64,000 nt of DNA, taken from BS750m-G69 sp964441235. GTDB taxonomy: Bacteria > Fidelibacterota > UBA2242. The notes beneath the pieces are model-generated. The model was not told the origin of the DNA. It searched no databases and saw only the letters and a list, made by a program, of their open reading frames with translations. Positions 38,259 to 48,105 of this stretch are shown in pieces. Numbering within the stretch: the stretch's first letter is position 1; each line of letters opens with the position of its first letter. Made by a program: the position numbers and the translations under genes. Location: positions 81,596 through 145,595 of the forward strand of contig CAYTUQ010000004.1 of NCBI GenBank assembly GCA_964441235.1. The letters are read 5' to 3'.

Positions 38259-38270
38259 ACCCTTTTTAAA

Positions 38271-41200
38271 TTATATCTTAAAAGATACGGTTAGCCCGAA
38301 AAAGACCCCTCTCGGATTGAGGAAGTTGAAAGAGGTCTGATTAGGCATATCGATATATGCTTTATCTTCGAGAATTTTGTTCATCTCACTATCTGGTACT
38401 TTTCCCCAATCAGCCATTTCGGAATCAAATCTATTATAGGTTTCATTAGTCTTATTATAATAAATAGCCCGTTCGCTAATGTTTTCTGTAGGTAATGAGC
38501 CAACTATTTCTATAGGTTGAAATTCAACTCCATGTTTTCTGTAATCACCGGCTCGATCGTTTCCCACAATATTATTGTATGCATTACTTTTTGATAAATG
38601 TAATGACTCCATATAGTATATGTAATCGTTGGAATCCCAAAAACTAGCACCGGAAAGTCTCTTCATATTAAATAAATTTAATATATCAGCAAAAATAGTA
38701 ATGTTAACTTTTCTCAGAGGAAAGATTTTTCTAATTTTAAGATCAGCATTAAAAAAATCCCTTACCTGTACGTTATTGTTAATATCCACTAAATTATTAG
38801 GATTCCATGTAATAAATTGTCCTGCTTGCCATTCTCCTAATAGGTTGATAGACCAATTTGTAAATAATTTTAAACCGAAGATATCTGGCCCAAAATCGGA
38901 AGGCGACAAGAAAGTAATATTTGCATTTCCATGAGGCTGCGGAACAGGTTTATTTTGATAAAAATTACGTGTATTTTCATTATATCTTTTTTGCTCTGTT
39001 GGGTTTTCAAAGACTGCGGGTTTACCAAATTGGCCATAAGTTTTTGCCTGATATGTATAGGTTAAAAATCCCCTTAGCCATTCTCCTTTACTTTTTCTGA
39101 GTGTTATTTCTAATCCTCTAATGTCTTCATAGCTATCATTGTTTGCCTTGCTATAAACCACTGAACCGCTGATATTCTGATATGTTGTTAAAGCCTGTTG
39201 ATTCGTAATATCGTTATAAAATGCTGATAGACTTACCAAATAATTATTTAAAATAATATGGTCGTACCCTAATTCATATGATACTGTTGCCGCTTGCTCT
39301 AATCCTGGGTCTCCATAATGTTGAAGGGGGCCTGTTGTTGAACGACCTATTCTAAAAATTTGTTCGTAAGCGGGCATTTGTTTAAAATGTCCATAATTAA
39401 AATATAATTTAGAATTACGTGTTATCGGATGGGAAACACCCAAACGAGGACTTAAAGCGATATCTGGTTTCACTTTCTCCGCACCGTAATCTTTACCTTC
39501 TTCATATTTTGGGCCGAAGAATTCCTCATCAAATATATCTTTTCCTTCTCTGTAAACCCATTTGGTGTTTGGATCACTATAATCTAATCTGAGACCTAAA
39601 TTAACAATAAACCCATCTGCTTCATATTTATCCTGTATATAAGCAGCAAATCTGCGTGGATTTTCCTTATCCTTAACAAATTCTGATGAACCAAAAGCTT
39701 TGTTGATATAACCAAAATCAAAATTCAAAGTGTAGTAAGAAAAGTCAAATCCTGCCTTGATTTGGTTCTTGAAACTAATTTGATTTGTGTAGTCGAATTT
39801 GATAGAGAGAGAGGAATTGGAGCTTGAATCTCTTGCAGTTGAGCTGTGGCCTCCAAAAAACATTCCCGTTATTCCCGTGGTTGGCTCTGAGGACCATCCA
39901 AAAGGAGATTCATCTACAGAATATCCTGGGACTATTTCGTACAATGTCTCTGTATCTCTTTCTTCTATTGGACCAGTTAAGTAACTTCTAGATAGGTATT
40001 CTATTTTTGTCTCATAAAAGGACGTGGGGCTAATCGAATGCGTTAAATTAGCTGCCATAGAACTATAACTGGGCTCTGCTTGGGAATACCAGGAGGGGCA
40101 GAATATTCTGGTTGGTCTTTGCTCATCGGTCAATTTTGCTATCATAAATGGGGACCTTATATAGTAGGTTGGTATCCATATATTTGTTCCAGCTCTTCCC
40201 CAGATGCCAGGAGTATAGAATTGGCTATCATCACTATTTATCGCAACATCGTATTCTTTACCCAATATACCGCTAAATCGTAGTTTAGTTTTTTTATCTA
40301 TATCAGCTGTTAATTTTAATGTTCCATTAAAGCTTAGATAATCATCTCTACTTAGGGGAATCAATAACATTTCCCTCTCCATACGAAAACTTGTAAAAAA
40401 CCTGAGATTCCCAAGACTCTTACTAATAAAAGGTACAGGCCCTCCAAAACCTGCATCAATATTATAATCCGGTTCATCAAATTTTGGTCTTCTTCTATGT
40501 TCCCACATCCATACTCTTTGTGCAGCAATAGGAGACAGGTCGTCATCTGTATTAGAATTGGTTAATAAATTATTTGAAATCTTATTCCAACCATCAAATA
40601 CAGGATATTGCCTTTGATCATATTTATCCCATGCTCCATTTTCCGTACCTTCCCAGCAAACTTCAGGATCTAAAAATGGCTTCATCCACATTGAATTTTC
40701 ATCATAAGGAGAAACATAAAAATGTTTAGGTGTTGGAGGAGAATATCTTATTGTCATAGATCCACTATATTCACTTTTATTTCCTTCTTTAGTAATAACA
40801 TTTATAATACCTGAACGAACCTGTCCATACTCTGCCTTAAAACCACCCTTTTCAAGTGATATTTCACTAACAGTACTTAATGCAATATTAGTAATTGGTT
40901 CGTTATTTCTAGGATCACGCAAAGTAATACCATCCATAATAAAAAGTGCTTCATTAGCTTCACCGCCACGGATAACAAATCCATCATCTACGCCTGCTTG
41001 AAGAGTCACTGCTTCACTTATAGAAGAAACCGGTAAATCTTCAACTTCATTAATAGTAATTGATGTAACACTGGTAGACACGTCTTTCTTTACTAAATCT
41101 CTAACAGCAATTACAACTACTTCTTCACCTCTGATTAGTTCTATCTTCATTTTTGCATCAAGTCTGGTTGTTTGGTCTATTCTTACAAGCACTTCCTTTT

Positions 41201-41471
41201 CTAAGATATCTGCATATCCTATACATGAAAATCTAACAGTATAAGTACCAGGGGGAACATTAAGGATGGTATATTGCCCTTCTGTATTAGTGGCAGCTCC
41301 CAAACCTATATCTTCAACAATGACATTTACGCCAATAATAGGTTCTCCGGTTTCCTCACTAACTACAATCCCTGCAATTTTGCCAGTCGTTCCAGCTATT
41401 GCTATCTGCACTACATACAGAACTAAAAGGGAAAAAACACATATTGTGCATTTTTTACTTTTACAGATCAT
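38271..41471 (-). CDS. SusC-like TonB-dependent receptor
   Basis: A 1066-residue outer-membrane receptor. Signal peptide, then a carboxypeptidase-regulatory-like domain (about 29-105, GKIAGIVVSEETGEPIIGVNVI...GYADILEKEV), plug domain (about 120-240, DGFVIRGGEANEALFIMDGI, GGFKAEYGQVRSGIINVITKEG), and a 22-strand-type barrel ending in the aromatic VFFGLTVSFKI. It imports a large ligand, probably an oligosaccharide, powered by TonB. First structural gene after lacI (29 bp gap) in a six-gene run. No SusD homologue is seen. Confidence 0.9.
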   Translation of the reverse strand: MICKSKKCTICVFSLLVLYVVQIAIAGTTGKIAGIVVSEETGEPIIGVNVIVEDIGLGAATNTEGQYTILNVPPGTYTVRFSCIGYADILEKEVLVRIDQTTRLDAKMKIELIRGEEVVVIAVRDLVKKDVSTSVTSITINEVEDLPVSSISEAVTLQAGVDDGFVIRGGEANEALFIMDGITLRDPRNNEPITNIALSTVSEISLEKGGFKAEYGQVRSGIINVITKEGNKSEYSGSMTIRYSPPTPKHFYVSPYDENSMWMKPFLDPEVCWEGTENGAWDKYDQRQYPVFDGWNKISNNLLTNSNTDDDLSPIAAQRVWMWEHRRRPKFDEPDYNIDAGFGGPVPFISKSLGNLRFFTSFRMEREMLLIPLSRDDYLSFNGTLKLTADIDKKTKLRFSGILGKEYDVAINSDDSQFYTPGIWGRAGTNIWIPTYYIRSPFMIAKLTDEQRPTRIFCPSWYSQAEPSYSSMAANLTHSISPTSFYETKIEYLSRSYLTGPIEERDTETLYEIVPGYSVDESPFGWSSEPTTGITGMFFGGHSSTARDSSSNSSLSIKFDYTNQISFKNQIKAGFDFSYYTLNFDFGYINKAFGSSEFVKDKENPRRFAAYIQDKYEADGFIVNLGLRLDYSDPNTKWVYREGKDIFDEEFFGPKYEEGKDYGAEKVKPDIALSPRLGVSHPITRNSKLYFNYGHFKQMPAYEQIFRIGRSTTGPLQHYGDPGLEQAATVSYELGYDHIILNNYLVSLSAFYNDITNQQALTTYQNISGSVVYSKANNDSYEDIRGLEITLRKSKGEWLRGFLTYTYQAKTYGQFGKPAVFENPTEQKRYNENTRNFYQNKPVPQPHGNANITFLSPSDFGPDIFGLKLFTNWSINLLGEWQAGQFITWNPNNLVDINNNVQVRDFFNADLKIRKIFPLRKVNITIFADILNLFNMKRLSGASFWDSNDYIYYMESLHLSKSNAYNNIVGNDRAGDYRKHGVEFQPIEIVGSLPTENISERAIYYNKTNETYNRFDSEMADWGKVPDSEMNKILEDKAYIDMPNQTSFNFLNPRGVFFGLTVSFKI

Positions 41472-41500
41472 TTATTTGATCTCCTCTACTAATAGTTAAA

Positions 41501-42508
41501 TTATGTTGATTTTCGAACAATTAATTCTGTTTGAAGGACTTTACTTACAGGCTCTATATTCATATCATTTATTTGTTTGATAAGAATTTTTGCTGCTTCT
41601 TTTCCAAGATCATAGGCTGGTTGTCTTACAGTAGTTAAAGGCGGATCAACCAAAGAAGTTTCCGGGTTGTCACTGAATCCGACTAAAGCAATATCTTCGG
41701 GAATTTTTAGGTTTGCCTCTTTAATTTTAATAAAAGATCCAATAGCTACAGGATCGGTTACAGCAAAAACAGCATCTGGTCGTTTTTCCGGCGGCATTTG
41801 CAGAAATGTTTCAATCTCATTTCTGCCATCTTCCTCATTTAGGCCACCCCGGATAATATAATCCTCTTTGACGGGGACACCGTGATGATTCAGCGCATCC
41901 AGATAACCCTTCAGTCTCAATTTACCAATAGACAGATTGTCCGGACCCGCAATATGGGCAATTTTTTTATATCCTTTTTTTATGAGATAATCAACCGCAT
42001 TAAAAGCTCCTTCATAATCATCGACGACCACTTTGCTGGCTTTCGGATTGTCCCAGGTCCGGTCAAAAAATACAGTTGGTATTTTTCGCTTTTGAAGAGA
42101 TTCAAAATGATCAAATGTTCTAGTTGTCTTGGAAACAGATATCAATAAACCGGCAATACGTTGTGAAATTAGCATTTTGATATTTCTAATCTCCCGTTCA
42201 TATTTTTCATCTGAATGGCAAATTATTATTGTGAATCCGGCTTTTTCTGCAACATCTGTTATTCCTGCCATTATCGAAGCAAAAAAGTAATGCCTCAACT
42301 GAGGTACTATAACGCCAATTAAATTTGTTTTCCTTTTTTTAAGAGATTGAGCGATTGTATTGGGGGAATAGTACAATTCCTCTGCCAATGCTATTACTTT
42401 TTCCCTGGTTTTTTTGCTAACATCAGGGTGATTTCTCAAAGCTCTTGAAACTGTCGATGGGGTAATATTTAATTTTTTTGCTATATCAATTATTGTTACA
42501 TCTCTCAC
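41501..42508 (-). CDS. LacI-family transcriptional regulator
   Basis: A 335-residue protein with N-terminal helix-turn-helix (VTIIDIAKKLNITPSTVSRALRNHPDVS, about residues 3-30), hinge helix (YYSPNTIAQSLKKRKTNLIGVIVP), and a periplasmic-binding-like effector domain (VDDYEGAFNAVDYLIKKGYKKIAHI; DAVFAVTDPVAIGSF; PPLTTVRQPAYDLGKEAAKIL). It heads the TonB receptor operon, 29 bp upstream of the receptor. A sugar from the imported glycan is the likely effector. The palindrome at its own promoter suggests autoregulation. Confidence 0.93.
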   Translation of the reverse strand: MRDVTIIDIAKKLNITPSTVSRALRNHPDVSKKTREKVIALAEELYYSPNTIAQSLKKRKTNLIGVIVPQLRHYFFASIMAGITDVAEKAGFTIIICHSDEKYEREIRNIKMLISQRIAGLLISVSKTTRTFDHFESLQKRKIPTVFFDRTWDNPKASKVVVDDYEGAFNAVDYLIKKGYKKIAHIAGPDNLSIGKLRLKGYLDALNHHGVPVKEDYIIRGGLNEEDGRNEIETFLQMPPEKRPDAVFAVTDPVAIGSFIKIKEANLKIPEDIALVGFSDNPETSLVDPPLTTVRQPAYDLGKEAAKILIKQINDMNIEPVSKVLQTELIVRKST

Positions 42509-42632
42509 TCAACCGCCTTATTTCTAGTTGTAAACATATGGAAATTGAAAAAAAACTATTAAAAATTGTATAAAACTGCTCTTTTTCCTCAATAAAAATA
42601 CTTGACATTTTCTTATAATTATCTCTTAATAT

Positions 42633-42684
42633 CAACCTTGCCGGCAACGTTGGTTATTTTAAATAATAAAATTTTTAATGTCAA
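42633..42684 (-). promoter_or_regulatory. Promoter and LacI-type operator of the lacI-TonB receptor operon
   Basis: On the minus strand a -35 TTGACA (42684-42679), 17-bp spacer and -10 TAAAAT (42661-42656) are followed at once by CAACGTTGCCGGCAAGGTTG (42652-42633), a 20-bp palindrome with a single mismatched pair centred on GCCGGC. This lies across the expected start point, about 125 bp before the lacI ATG. LacI-family operators are commonly such CG-centred palindromes. Function is inferred; the match to consensus is direct. Confidence 0.75.
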
Positions 42685-42727
42685 GTATTTTTTTTCGTGA
42701 ATTAGCTACATTCCCGAAAAATGGGCG

Positions 42728-43940
42728 TAGTGTCACGTCACGCTTGTAATGCCGTATAGAATATAGTAAATTACTTCATCTAAACAATGGAGTAATTATG
42801 AAAAAGTACAAAGTGACATTGACAAAAGAAGAGAGGCAAGAATTAACCTCCATAATCCAAAAAGGAAAGCACAGATCCCAAAAAGTCTTAAACGCTCTTA
42901 TTCTTGTAAATTGTGATGAAGGTAAGCATCAACAAAATCGATCAAAGAATAAAGAGGTCTCAAGTATTTTACAAATTAGTATGAGGAAAATTGATCGGGT
43001 AAAAAAGTGTTTTGTAGAACACGGATTAGAAATTGCTTTAAATGGGACTAAGGGACAAAGGTTCTATGAAAAGAAAGCTGATGGTGATTTTGAAGCCCAC
43101 CTGATTGCTTTGAGTTGTAGCGCACCGCCGGAAGGTTTCGCCCGATGGTCGTTAAGATTACTTGCGGATAAGGTTGTCGAATTACATTACGTTGACAGCA
43201 TTTCCCATGAGACGATACGCCGCGTACTAAAAAAAACGAAATTAAACCTTGGCAGAAGAAGGGCTGGATAATTCCACCGGATCAAAACAGTGATTTTGTT
43301 GCTCATATGGAAATGGTTCTGGATGTTTACAAGCAACCCTATAACAAGAAATTTCCGGTTATCTGCATGGATGAATCTCCCAAGCAATTGATCAAAGAAA
43401 GGCGGCATCCACTAAGTGCATATCCGGGAAATTTAGAAAAATATGATTATGAATATGAACGATGCGGAGTATGCAATATTTTTCTGGCAAGTGAACCATT
43501 AACAGGTCAAAGATTCGTGAGAGTCAGAAAAAGAAGAACTAAACAAGTTTGGGCAAATTTTATTGAATATATTGCCAGAAAATATCAGCATGCTGAGAAA
43601 ATCATTTTGGTGATGGACAATCTCAATACACATAAGCCCGGTTCTCTATATGAAGTGTTTTCACCGGAAAAAGCGAAAAGATTGTGGGACAGATTTCAAT
43701 TTGTATATACGCCTAAGCATGGTAGTTGGCTGAATATGGCCGAGATTGAACTAAATGTCTTGAATGGGCAGTGTTTGAATAGAAGAATTGATAAAATTTC
43801 AACTGTGATTAAAGAGTGTAATGCATGGCAAGAGTACCGAAATAATAAAAATGCAACGATAAACTGGCAGTTTACAACAAAAGATGCTCGAATTAAACTA
43901 AAGAGACTTTATCCGACTTTACAGAATTGACATAACAGTA
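42728..43940 (+). mobile_element. IS630-family insertion sequence, apparently complete
   Basis: About 1.21 kb. Ends TAGTGTCACGTCA (42728-42740) and TGACATAACAGTA (43928-43940) are inverted partners at 10 of 13 positions and both begin or end with TA, the IS630/Tc1 target. The transposase occupies nearly the whole length. It landed about 45 bp upstream of the lacI promoter and next to a duplicated gene fragment at 43949. Confidence 0.75.
42798..43930 (+). CDS. IS630-type transposase made by -1 frameshift
   Basis: Two frames: 42798-43271 (helix-turn-helix region and start of the core: MKKYKVTLTKEERQELTSI, PPEGFARWSLRLLADKVVEL) and, in the -1 frame, to 43930 (KPWQKKGWIIPP, CMDESPKQL with the first Asp, LVMDNLNTHKPGS with the second Asp, WLNMAEIELNVL with the Glu: a full DDE triad). 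They join at A8 (43229-43236), read as CTA-AAA-AAA-C, a classic A-AAA-AAA slip site. Slipping back one base gives a continuous protein of about 375 residues, normal for IS630. Programmed frameshifting is therefore more likely than decay. Confidence 0.82.
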
Positions 43941-43948
43941 GTACAATT

Positions 43949-44092
43949 ATAACTAATTGCTAAATACTGATAAGTACCGTTAGCCAACCCATCAACAGTG
44001 GGTGTAAAGTCCTTATCATGAGGATTTGACCAATCGTCATCTGCTCTATCATAATATCTAATTCAACCTAATTTTTCATAAATTTTTGACAC
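43949..44092. repeat. Duplicated SGNH-gene 3'-end fragment, copy B
   Basis: It matches 26137-26281. On the minus strand it encodes the tail VSKIYEKLG-stop, then YYDRADDDWSNPHDKDF beyond the stop. Upstream coding sequence is missing, so this is an orphan tail of a lost third paralogue or a copied fragment. Its left end falls at the IS630 right end. Confidence 0.75.
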
Positions 44093-44156
44093 TACCTTTA
44101 ACTTAATTTTTATTAATTTTCAAAATCCTGAATTTGCTTTAAAACGGTAATTTTTT

Positions 44157-44200
44157 AGCCCGGAGTAAATACTCATCGATTTACCCCGGGTTTATTCTTT
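44157..44200 (+). terminator. Strong stem-loop, terminator-like
   Basis: AGCCCGGAGTAAAT pairs with ATTTACCCCGGGTT (one mismatch) around an 8-base loop, followed by TTTATTCTTT on the plus strand. On the minus strand a run of six A follows, so it would work mainly in the plus direction. The rest of 44100-44598 is AT-rich with no gene seen. Confidence 0.55.
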
Positions 44201-44598
44201 GAAAATAAACATTTAAAACCACTCCTTTCCATAATTTGCATATTTTACCTTACAACGAGACATTTTTAGTAATTTACCACCCCCTTATAATTGTCAAGAA
44301 CTTTTTTGTTTAACCCAATAAGCTTACTTCAAATGATTCTACATATTGCAAATACGTGTAGAGATACGATATATGCTCGGCATACTATTATGAAATGTTG
44401 AGAAAATCAGCTATATTAAAGATATATTATGAAAATGAATAGGTTTAATAAAAATAAATCTTACAATAAATTACTACCCTTAACTCCAAAAGCGTATTTG
44501 GAAGCAAAAAATGAAAACTTTTAGCCTGAATTATTCATCCCGATCATCGGGACTTTTTATGAATTCACCAGTTATAACAAAAACTAAAAGTATTCAAT

Positions 44599-46476
44599 AT
44601 GTCTGAAGTGAAAACATCAAAGAAAAGTAAAAATCAGTCAGGTTGGTTCTGGGTCCCCAGTCTGTATTATGCTGAGGGAATTCCATATATAGTTGCGATG
44701 GTAGTGTCTGTTGCAATGTATAAAACGCTGGGAGTACCAAATTCCAAGATAGCTTTTTGGACAAGCACTCTATATCTTCCATGGGTTATTAAGCCTTTAT
44801 GGAGCCCGGTTATTGAGGCATTTTCAACAAAGAGGAATTGGATATTCATTGTGCAGCTAATACTCGGATTTTTATTCCTTGGAATTGCTTTTACTATACA
44901 ACTACCGTGGTTTTTCACTATCACTCTTGTAATTCTGTGGTTTCTGGCTTTTTCTTCTGCCACTCATGACATCGCAGCTGATGGATTTTATATGCTCGGA
45001 CTCAATAAACATCAGCAGGCATGGTTTGTGGGTGTTAGGAGTACATTTTATCGTTTTGCGATGCTTACAGGGCAAGGACTTTTACTTATCCTTGTTGGAT
45101 TCATTGAGACAAATACAGGTCTCGAATCAATTGATATCAATGTTTTTTCGGTTACTGATAACCAATCGCTAAAAGTTGTAAATATGAATTCTCTGAATCT
45201 TTCTATACGAGAAGGAGAATTAGAGATTATTTGTGTACCGGATATTTTGGTGATTGAAGCAATCCCAAGAAAAAGCTCTGAGGTTGATTCCATTGTTTCC
45301 TATGCAGAAAATTGGAATGTTGAACAGGGACACATTGTAAGAGATAATAAAGAGATAAAGAAAAATACTTTTTTGGTACAGATAGGTAATATATTCAAAA
45401 AACCGATAGATGGTTTAGGTAACTTTATACGAAGACATTTTGGGGAAAAGAAGGTAGAGAAGAGAGATTATGTTGGAAATGTTGGCACACTCTATTTTCA
45501 TCTTTCGAATGTACTTGAGGAAGGAAAAGAAGTTGTTGTTATTTTCGGTAGAGATTCTGGTGATAAAAGCATTTCACTTTTGCATGGAAATCGACTGATA
45601 TTTTCTGAAAAAAATTGGAATAAGCCGGCAATAGCGGTAATTCAGTTAGATATCAATCTAAAAACCGCAACAGAGTCAATTTTCCAGGCACGAGCAGGTA
45701 ATACTCCTTTGGCGTGGTCATTAATTTTCGCTGCTTTAGGAATACTATTTATAATTTTCTTTGTGTATCATAGATTTATACTTCCCTATCCTGTTTCTGA
45801 TCGCCCTGCCATACGAGATAAATCTGAAACTTTCTTCGCTGAATTTTTTCGGACATTTGTTATATTTTTCAAAAAAGATAATATTTGTATTTATATTTCT
45901 TTTCTGCTTCTTTATCGTTTATCCGAATCCCAGCTGGTAAAACTTGCTCAACCCTTTTTATTAGATGCTCAAGAAGTAGGAGGTTTGGCTCTTACTACCG
46001 GGCAAGTAGGATTTGTTTATGGTACCGTTGGAACAGCGGCACTTATTATCGGGGGTTTATTAGGAGGATTTCTCGCTGCCAAACATGGGTTAAAAAAGTG
46101 GATGTGGTGGATGGCTGTGGCAATTAACCTTCCTAATGCAGTATATATTTATTTATCATATACTCAACCCGATAGTTTATTAATTATTAATATATGTGTT
46201 GCCCTTGAACAGTTGGGATATGGCTTTGGTTTTACAGCATATATGCTGGTAATGATTTATATTGCAGAAGGAGAATTTAAAACCGCACATTTTGCTATAA
46301 CAACAGCATTCATGGCTCTAGGAATGATGATTCCAGGAATGTGGAGTGGATGTCTGCAGGAGCTTATTGGTTATCGGCATTTCTTTATCTGGGTATTTAT
46401 CTGCATCATTCCAATATTTGTTCTTCTGAAATTTGTTAAGATTGATCCGAATTTTGGCAAGAAAAAGGAAAGGTAA
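44599..46476 (+). CDS. AmpG-like muropeptide permease (MFS) with large periplasmic insert
   Basis: A 625-residue MFS protein. SLYYAEGIPYIVAMVV at helix 1, FWTSTLYLPWVIKPLWSPVIE and SSATHDIAADGFYM are hallmarks of the AmpG/PAT branch, which imports anhydro-muropeptides in cell-wall recycling. Usual length is about 420-500; the excess is about 195 residues (about 175-370) between helices 5 and 6, beta-rich in part and with an amphipathic segment (NIFKKPIDGLGNFIRRHFG). The decayed NamZ gene downstream supports a role in peptidoglycan recycling. Start ATG at 44599; RBS weak. Confidence 0.82.
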   Translation: MSEVKTSKKSKNQSGWFWVPSLYYAEGIPYIVAMVVSVAMYKTLGVPNSKIAFWTSTLYLPWVIKPLWSPVIEAFSTKRNWIFIVQLILGFLFLGIAFTIQLPWFFTITLVILWFLAFSSATHDIAADGFYMLGLNKHQQAWFVGVRSTFYRFAMLTGQGLLLILVGFIETNTGLESIDINVFSVTDNQSLKVVNMNSLNLSIREGELEIICVPDILVIEAIPRKSSEVDSIVSYAENWNVEQGHIVRDNKEIKKNTFLVQIGNIFKKPIDGLGNFIRRHFGEKKVEKRDYVGNVGTLYFHLSNVLEEGKEVVVIFGRDSGDKSISLLHGNRLIFSEKNWNKPAIAVIQLDINLKTATESIFQARAGNTPLAWSLIFAALGILFIIFFVYHRFILPYPVSDRPAIRDKSETFFAEFFRTFVIFFKKDNICIYISFLLLYRLSESQLVKLAQPFLLDAQEVGGLALTTGQVGFVYGTVGTAALIIGGLLGGFLAAKHGLKKWMWWMAVAINLPNAVYIYLSYTQPDSLLIINICVALEQLGYGFGFTAYMLVMIYIAEGEFKTAHFAITTAFMALGMMIPGMWSGCLQELIGYRHFFIWVFICIIPIFVLLKFVKIDPNFGKKKER

Positions 46477-46942
46477 CAGATAAAAAATTGAACACTGGTA
46501 ACACGAATTAACAATGATTTGCAATCTTTCAGTTCTTTCAATTTGTGATTTACCTCATAGAGACCCCTTTGGGGCAATTTGATATTTTAAATTTACAATG
46601 TACGTTTTTGTGTCTTTATGACTTTGTGACAGGTTTAAAATAAAGAAGCGAGATTTGGATCAGACAACTGGGTTTCAAACAATCGATTTTTCAATTTACG
46701 TTATTACTACTTGTTGGTTTAATGATATTTGCATTCTACAAAGGAGTTCACGTTAGTTACAATGGATCAATATTTACTAGTCCAAAAAAAAATGCGGTGA
46801 AGTGGGGTTTTTTGCAGAGTTTTGTCAACTCTTTCGTTAATTGTCATTCCTTCTCTTTTTGGGATTACACTAATTATTCATTGAGTATAGTATATATTAA
46901 TTGTTTGTTCTGTAACATTATTAATGAGTAACTTTTCTAAGT
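46477..46942. other. 466-bp gap without a supported gene
   Basis: It contains word-like low-complexity sequence (TTTACAATG, GTGTCTTTATGACTTTGTGAC) and a mini-palindrome CCCCTTTGGGG near 46565. An open frame at 46722-46931 is not protein-like. It may hold decayed sequence related to the broken gene that follows. Confidence 0.45.
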
Positions 46943-47932
46943 ATGTTAAAAAAGGATAGATATATTTTCGTAATTATTATTCTAACTTCGCTTATATTCT
47001 CTCAGGAGTTAAACCTTCAATACTCAAAGATAATCAGGTTAAATCCAGTAGAAGAGAGCAGCCTCGTCTATACCGGTTTATATTTGCTGGTTCAAAATAA
47101 ATTTAAAACTATAAAAAACAAAAAGCTGGCTGTTGTTTTTAGTTCTACCTGTTATACTCGGAATGGCAGGCATATTTTAAATGTTATGAAAAATGAATTT
47201 ACAGGACAATTATTAGTTTTTATACAGGTACTGGAATCAGTGATTGAAACCCAATCGTCAGGTTTAATTTTTAGTAAACTTGATCCCGTAAGTAAAACAA
47301 ATGTTCTGAACATTGCTCCCGGCAAATTGAAGATAGAATATGAAGATTTAAAAGGTTGCAACCTTTTACTTTATGACCTGCAAGATACAAGAATTCCCTG
47401 GAAAGTGCTAACTAAAAAATTAGTAACTGTAGAAGGGGTATTGTCTTACTGTGGTTTATTTTTTGCCGAAAATACGAATTTAAGTTACGGGTACGGTACA
47501 TAGAGTCCCTATGAGTTAATTGGAGCACCCTGGATAAGTGGTGATAGATTAATTTCAAATTTGAATAGCTAAAATTTTTCAGGAGTGGAATTTTCAAAGA
47601 TAGTTTTTACACCGGGTAGAATAGGAGAAGTGTGTACTGAGCCCATTTATCTGGGAAGGGAATGTTCAGGAGTGAGATTAAAGATTACAAATAGAAATAC
47701 TTATGAGCCAATACTCGTTGGCAGCTATATTACTGCTATTATAGCACAATTCTATCCCCATCATTTTAAATGGCTAAATCCTGATGATATTGATTACATT
47801 TTTGGAAGTGACGAATATCGAATGATGGTAGAATTGGGAGGAAATATAAAAAAACTTTATCCGGTTTGGAATGCGAAATTGACGGAGTATATAAAAATAA
47901 GAAGCAAATATTTTGTTTATTCTGAGGATTAA
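46943..47932 (+). pseudogene. NamZ-like exo-beta-N-acetylmuramidase (DUF1343), broken
   Basis: Signal peptide (MLKKDRYIFVIIILTSLIFS), then VYTGLYLLVQNKFKTIKNKK and TCYTRNGRHILNVM, the usual DUF1343 start. The middle of about 100 residues (GPEHGFRG region, vD-RPNP region) is absent or scrambled. After NTNLSYGYGT comes an in-frame TAG (47501-47503), then SPYELIGAPWISGDRL (the family's PFELIGAPWI block), a TAA, and GVEFSKIVFTPGR...GVRLKITNRNTYEP to the normal end at 47932. Two stops plus an internal deletion show a dead gene. NamZ removes MurNAc from peptidoglycan ends, fitting the AmpG-like neighbour. Confidence 0.82.
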
Positions 47933-48105
47933 AAAATAAATTTTGGTTTTAAGACCTTTTATTCATTATATTTACAATCAATGATATAAAAATAAATTAT
48001 AATTTTTATTTTACTGTTTGATAGTTGAGGGTAGAGGAAAAAAGGCAGTGTATTTTCAAAAACACTGGACTTTTCAAATTTTAAATAGAAAAAAAGGAGA
48101 AAAAC

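Noticed and set aside
43271..43307. IS630 transposase considered as a simple pseudogene
   Set aside because: The only lesion falls on an A-AAA-AAA slip site, and all catalytic residues and both ends are kept, so frameshifting explains it better.
46722..46931. 69-residue frame before the NamZ pseudogene
   Set aside because: Composition is AT-driven, with no signal peptide or RBS; it could be decayed sequence, but nothing supports a gene.
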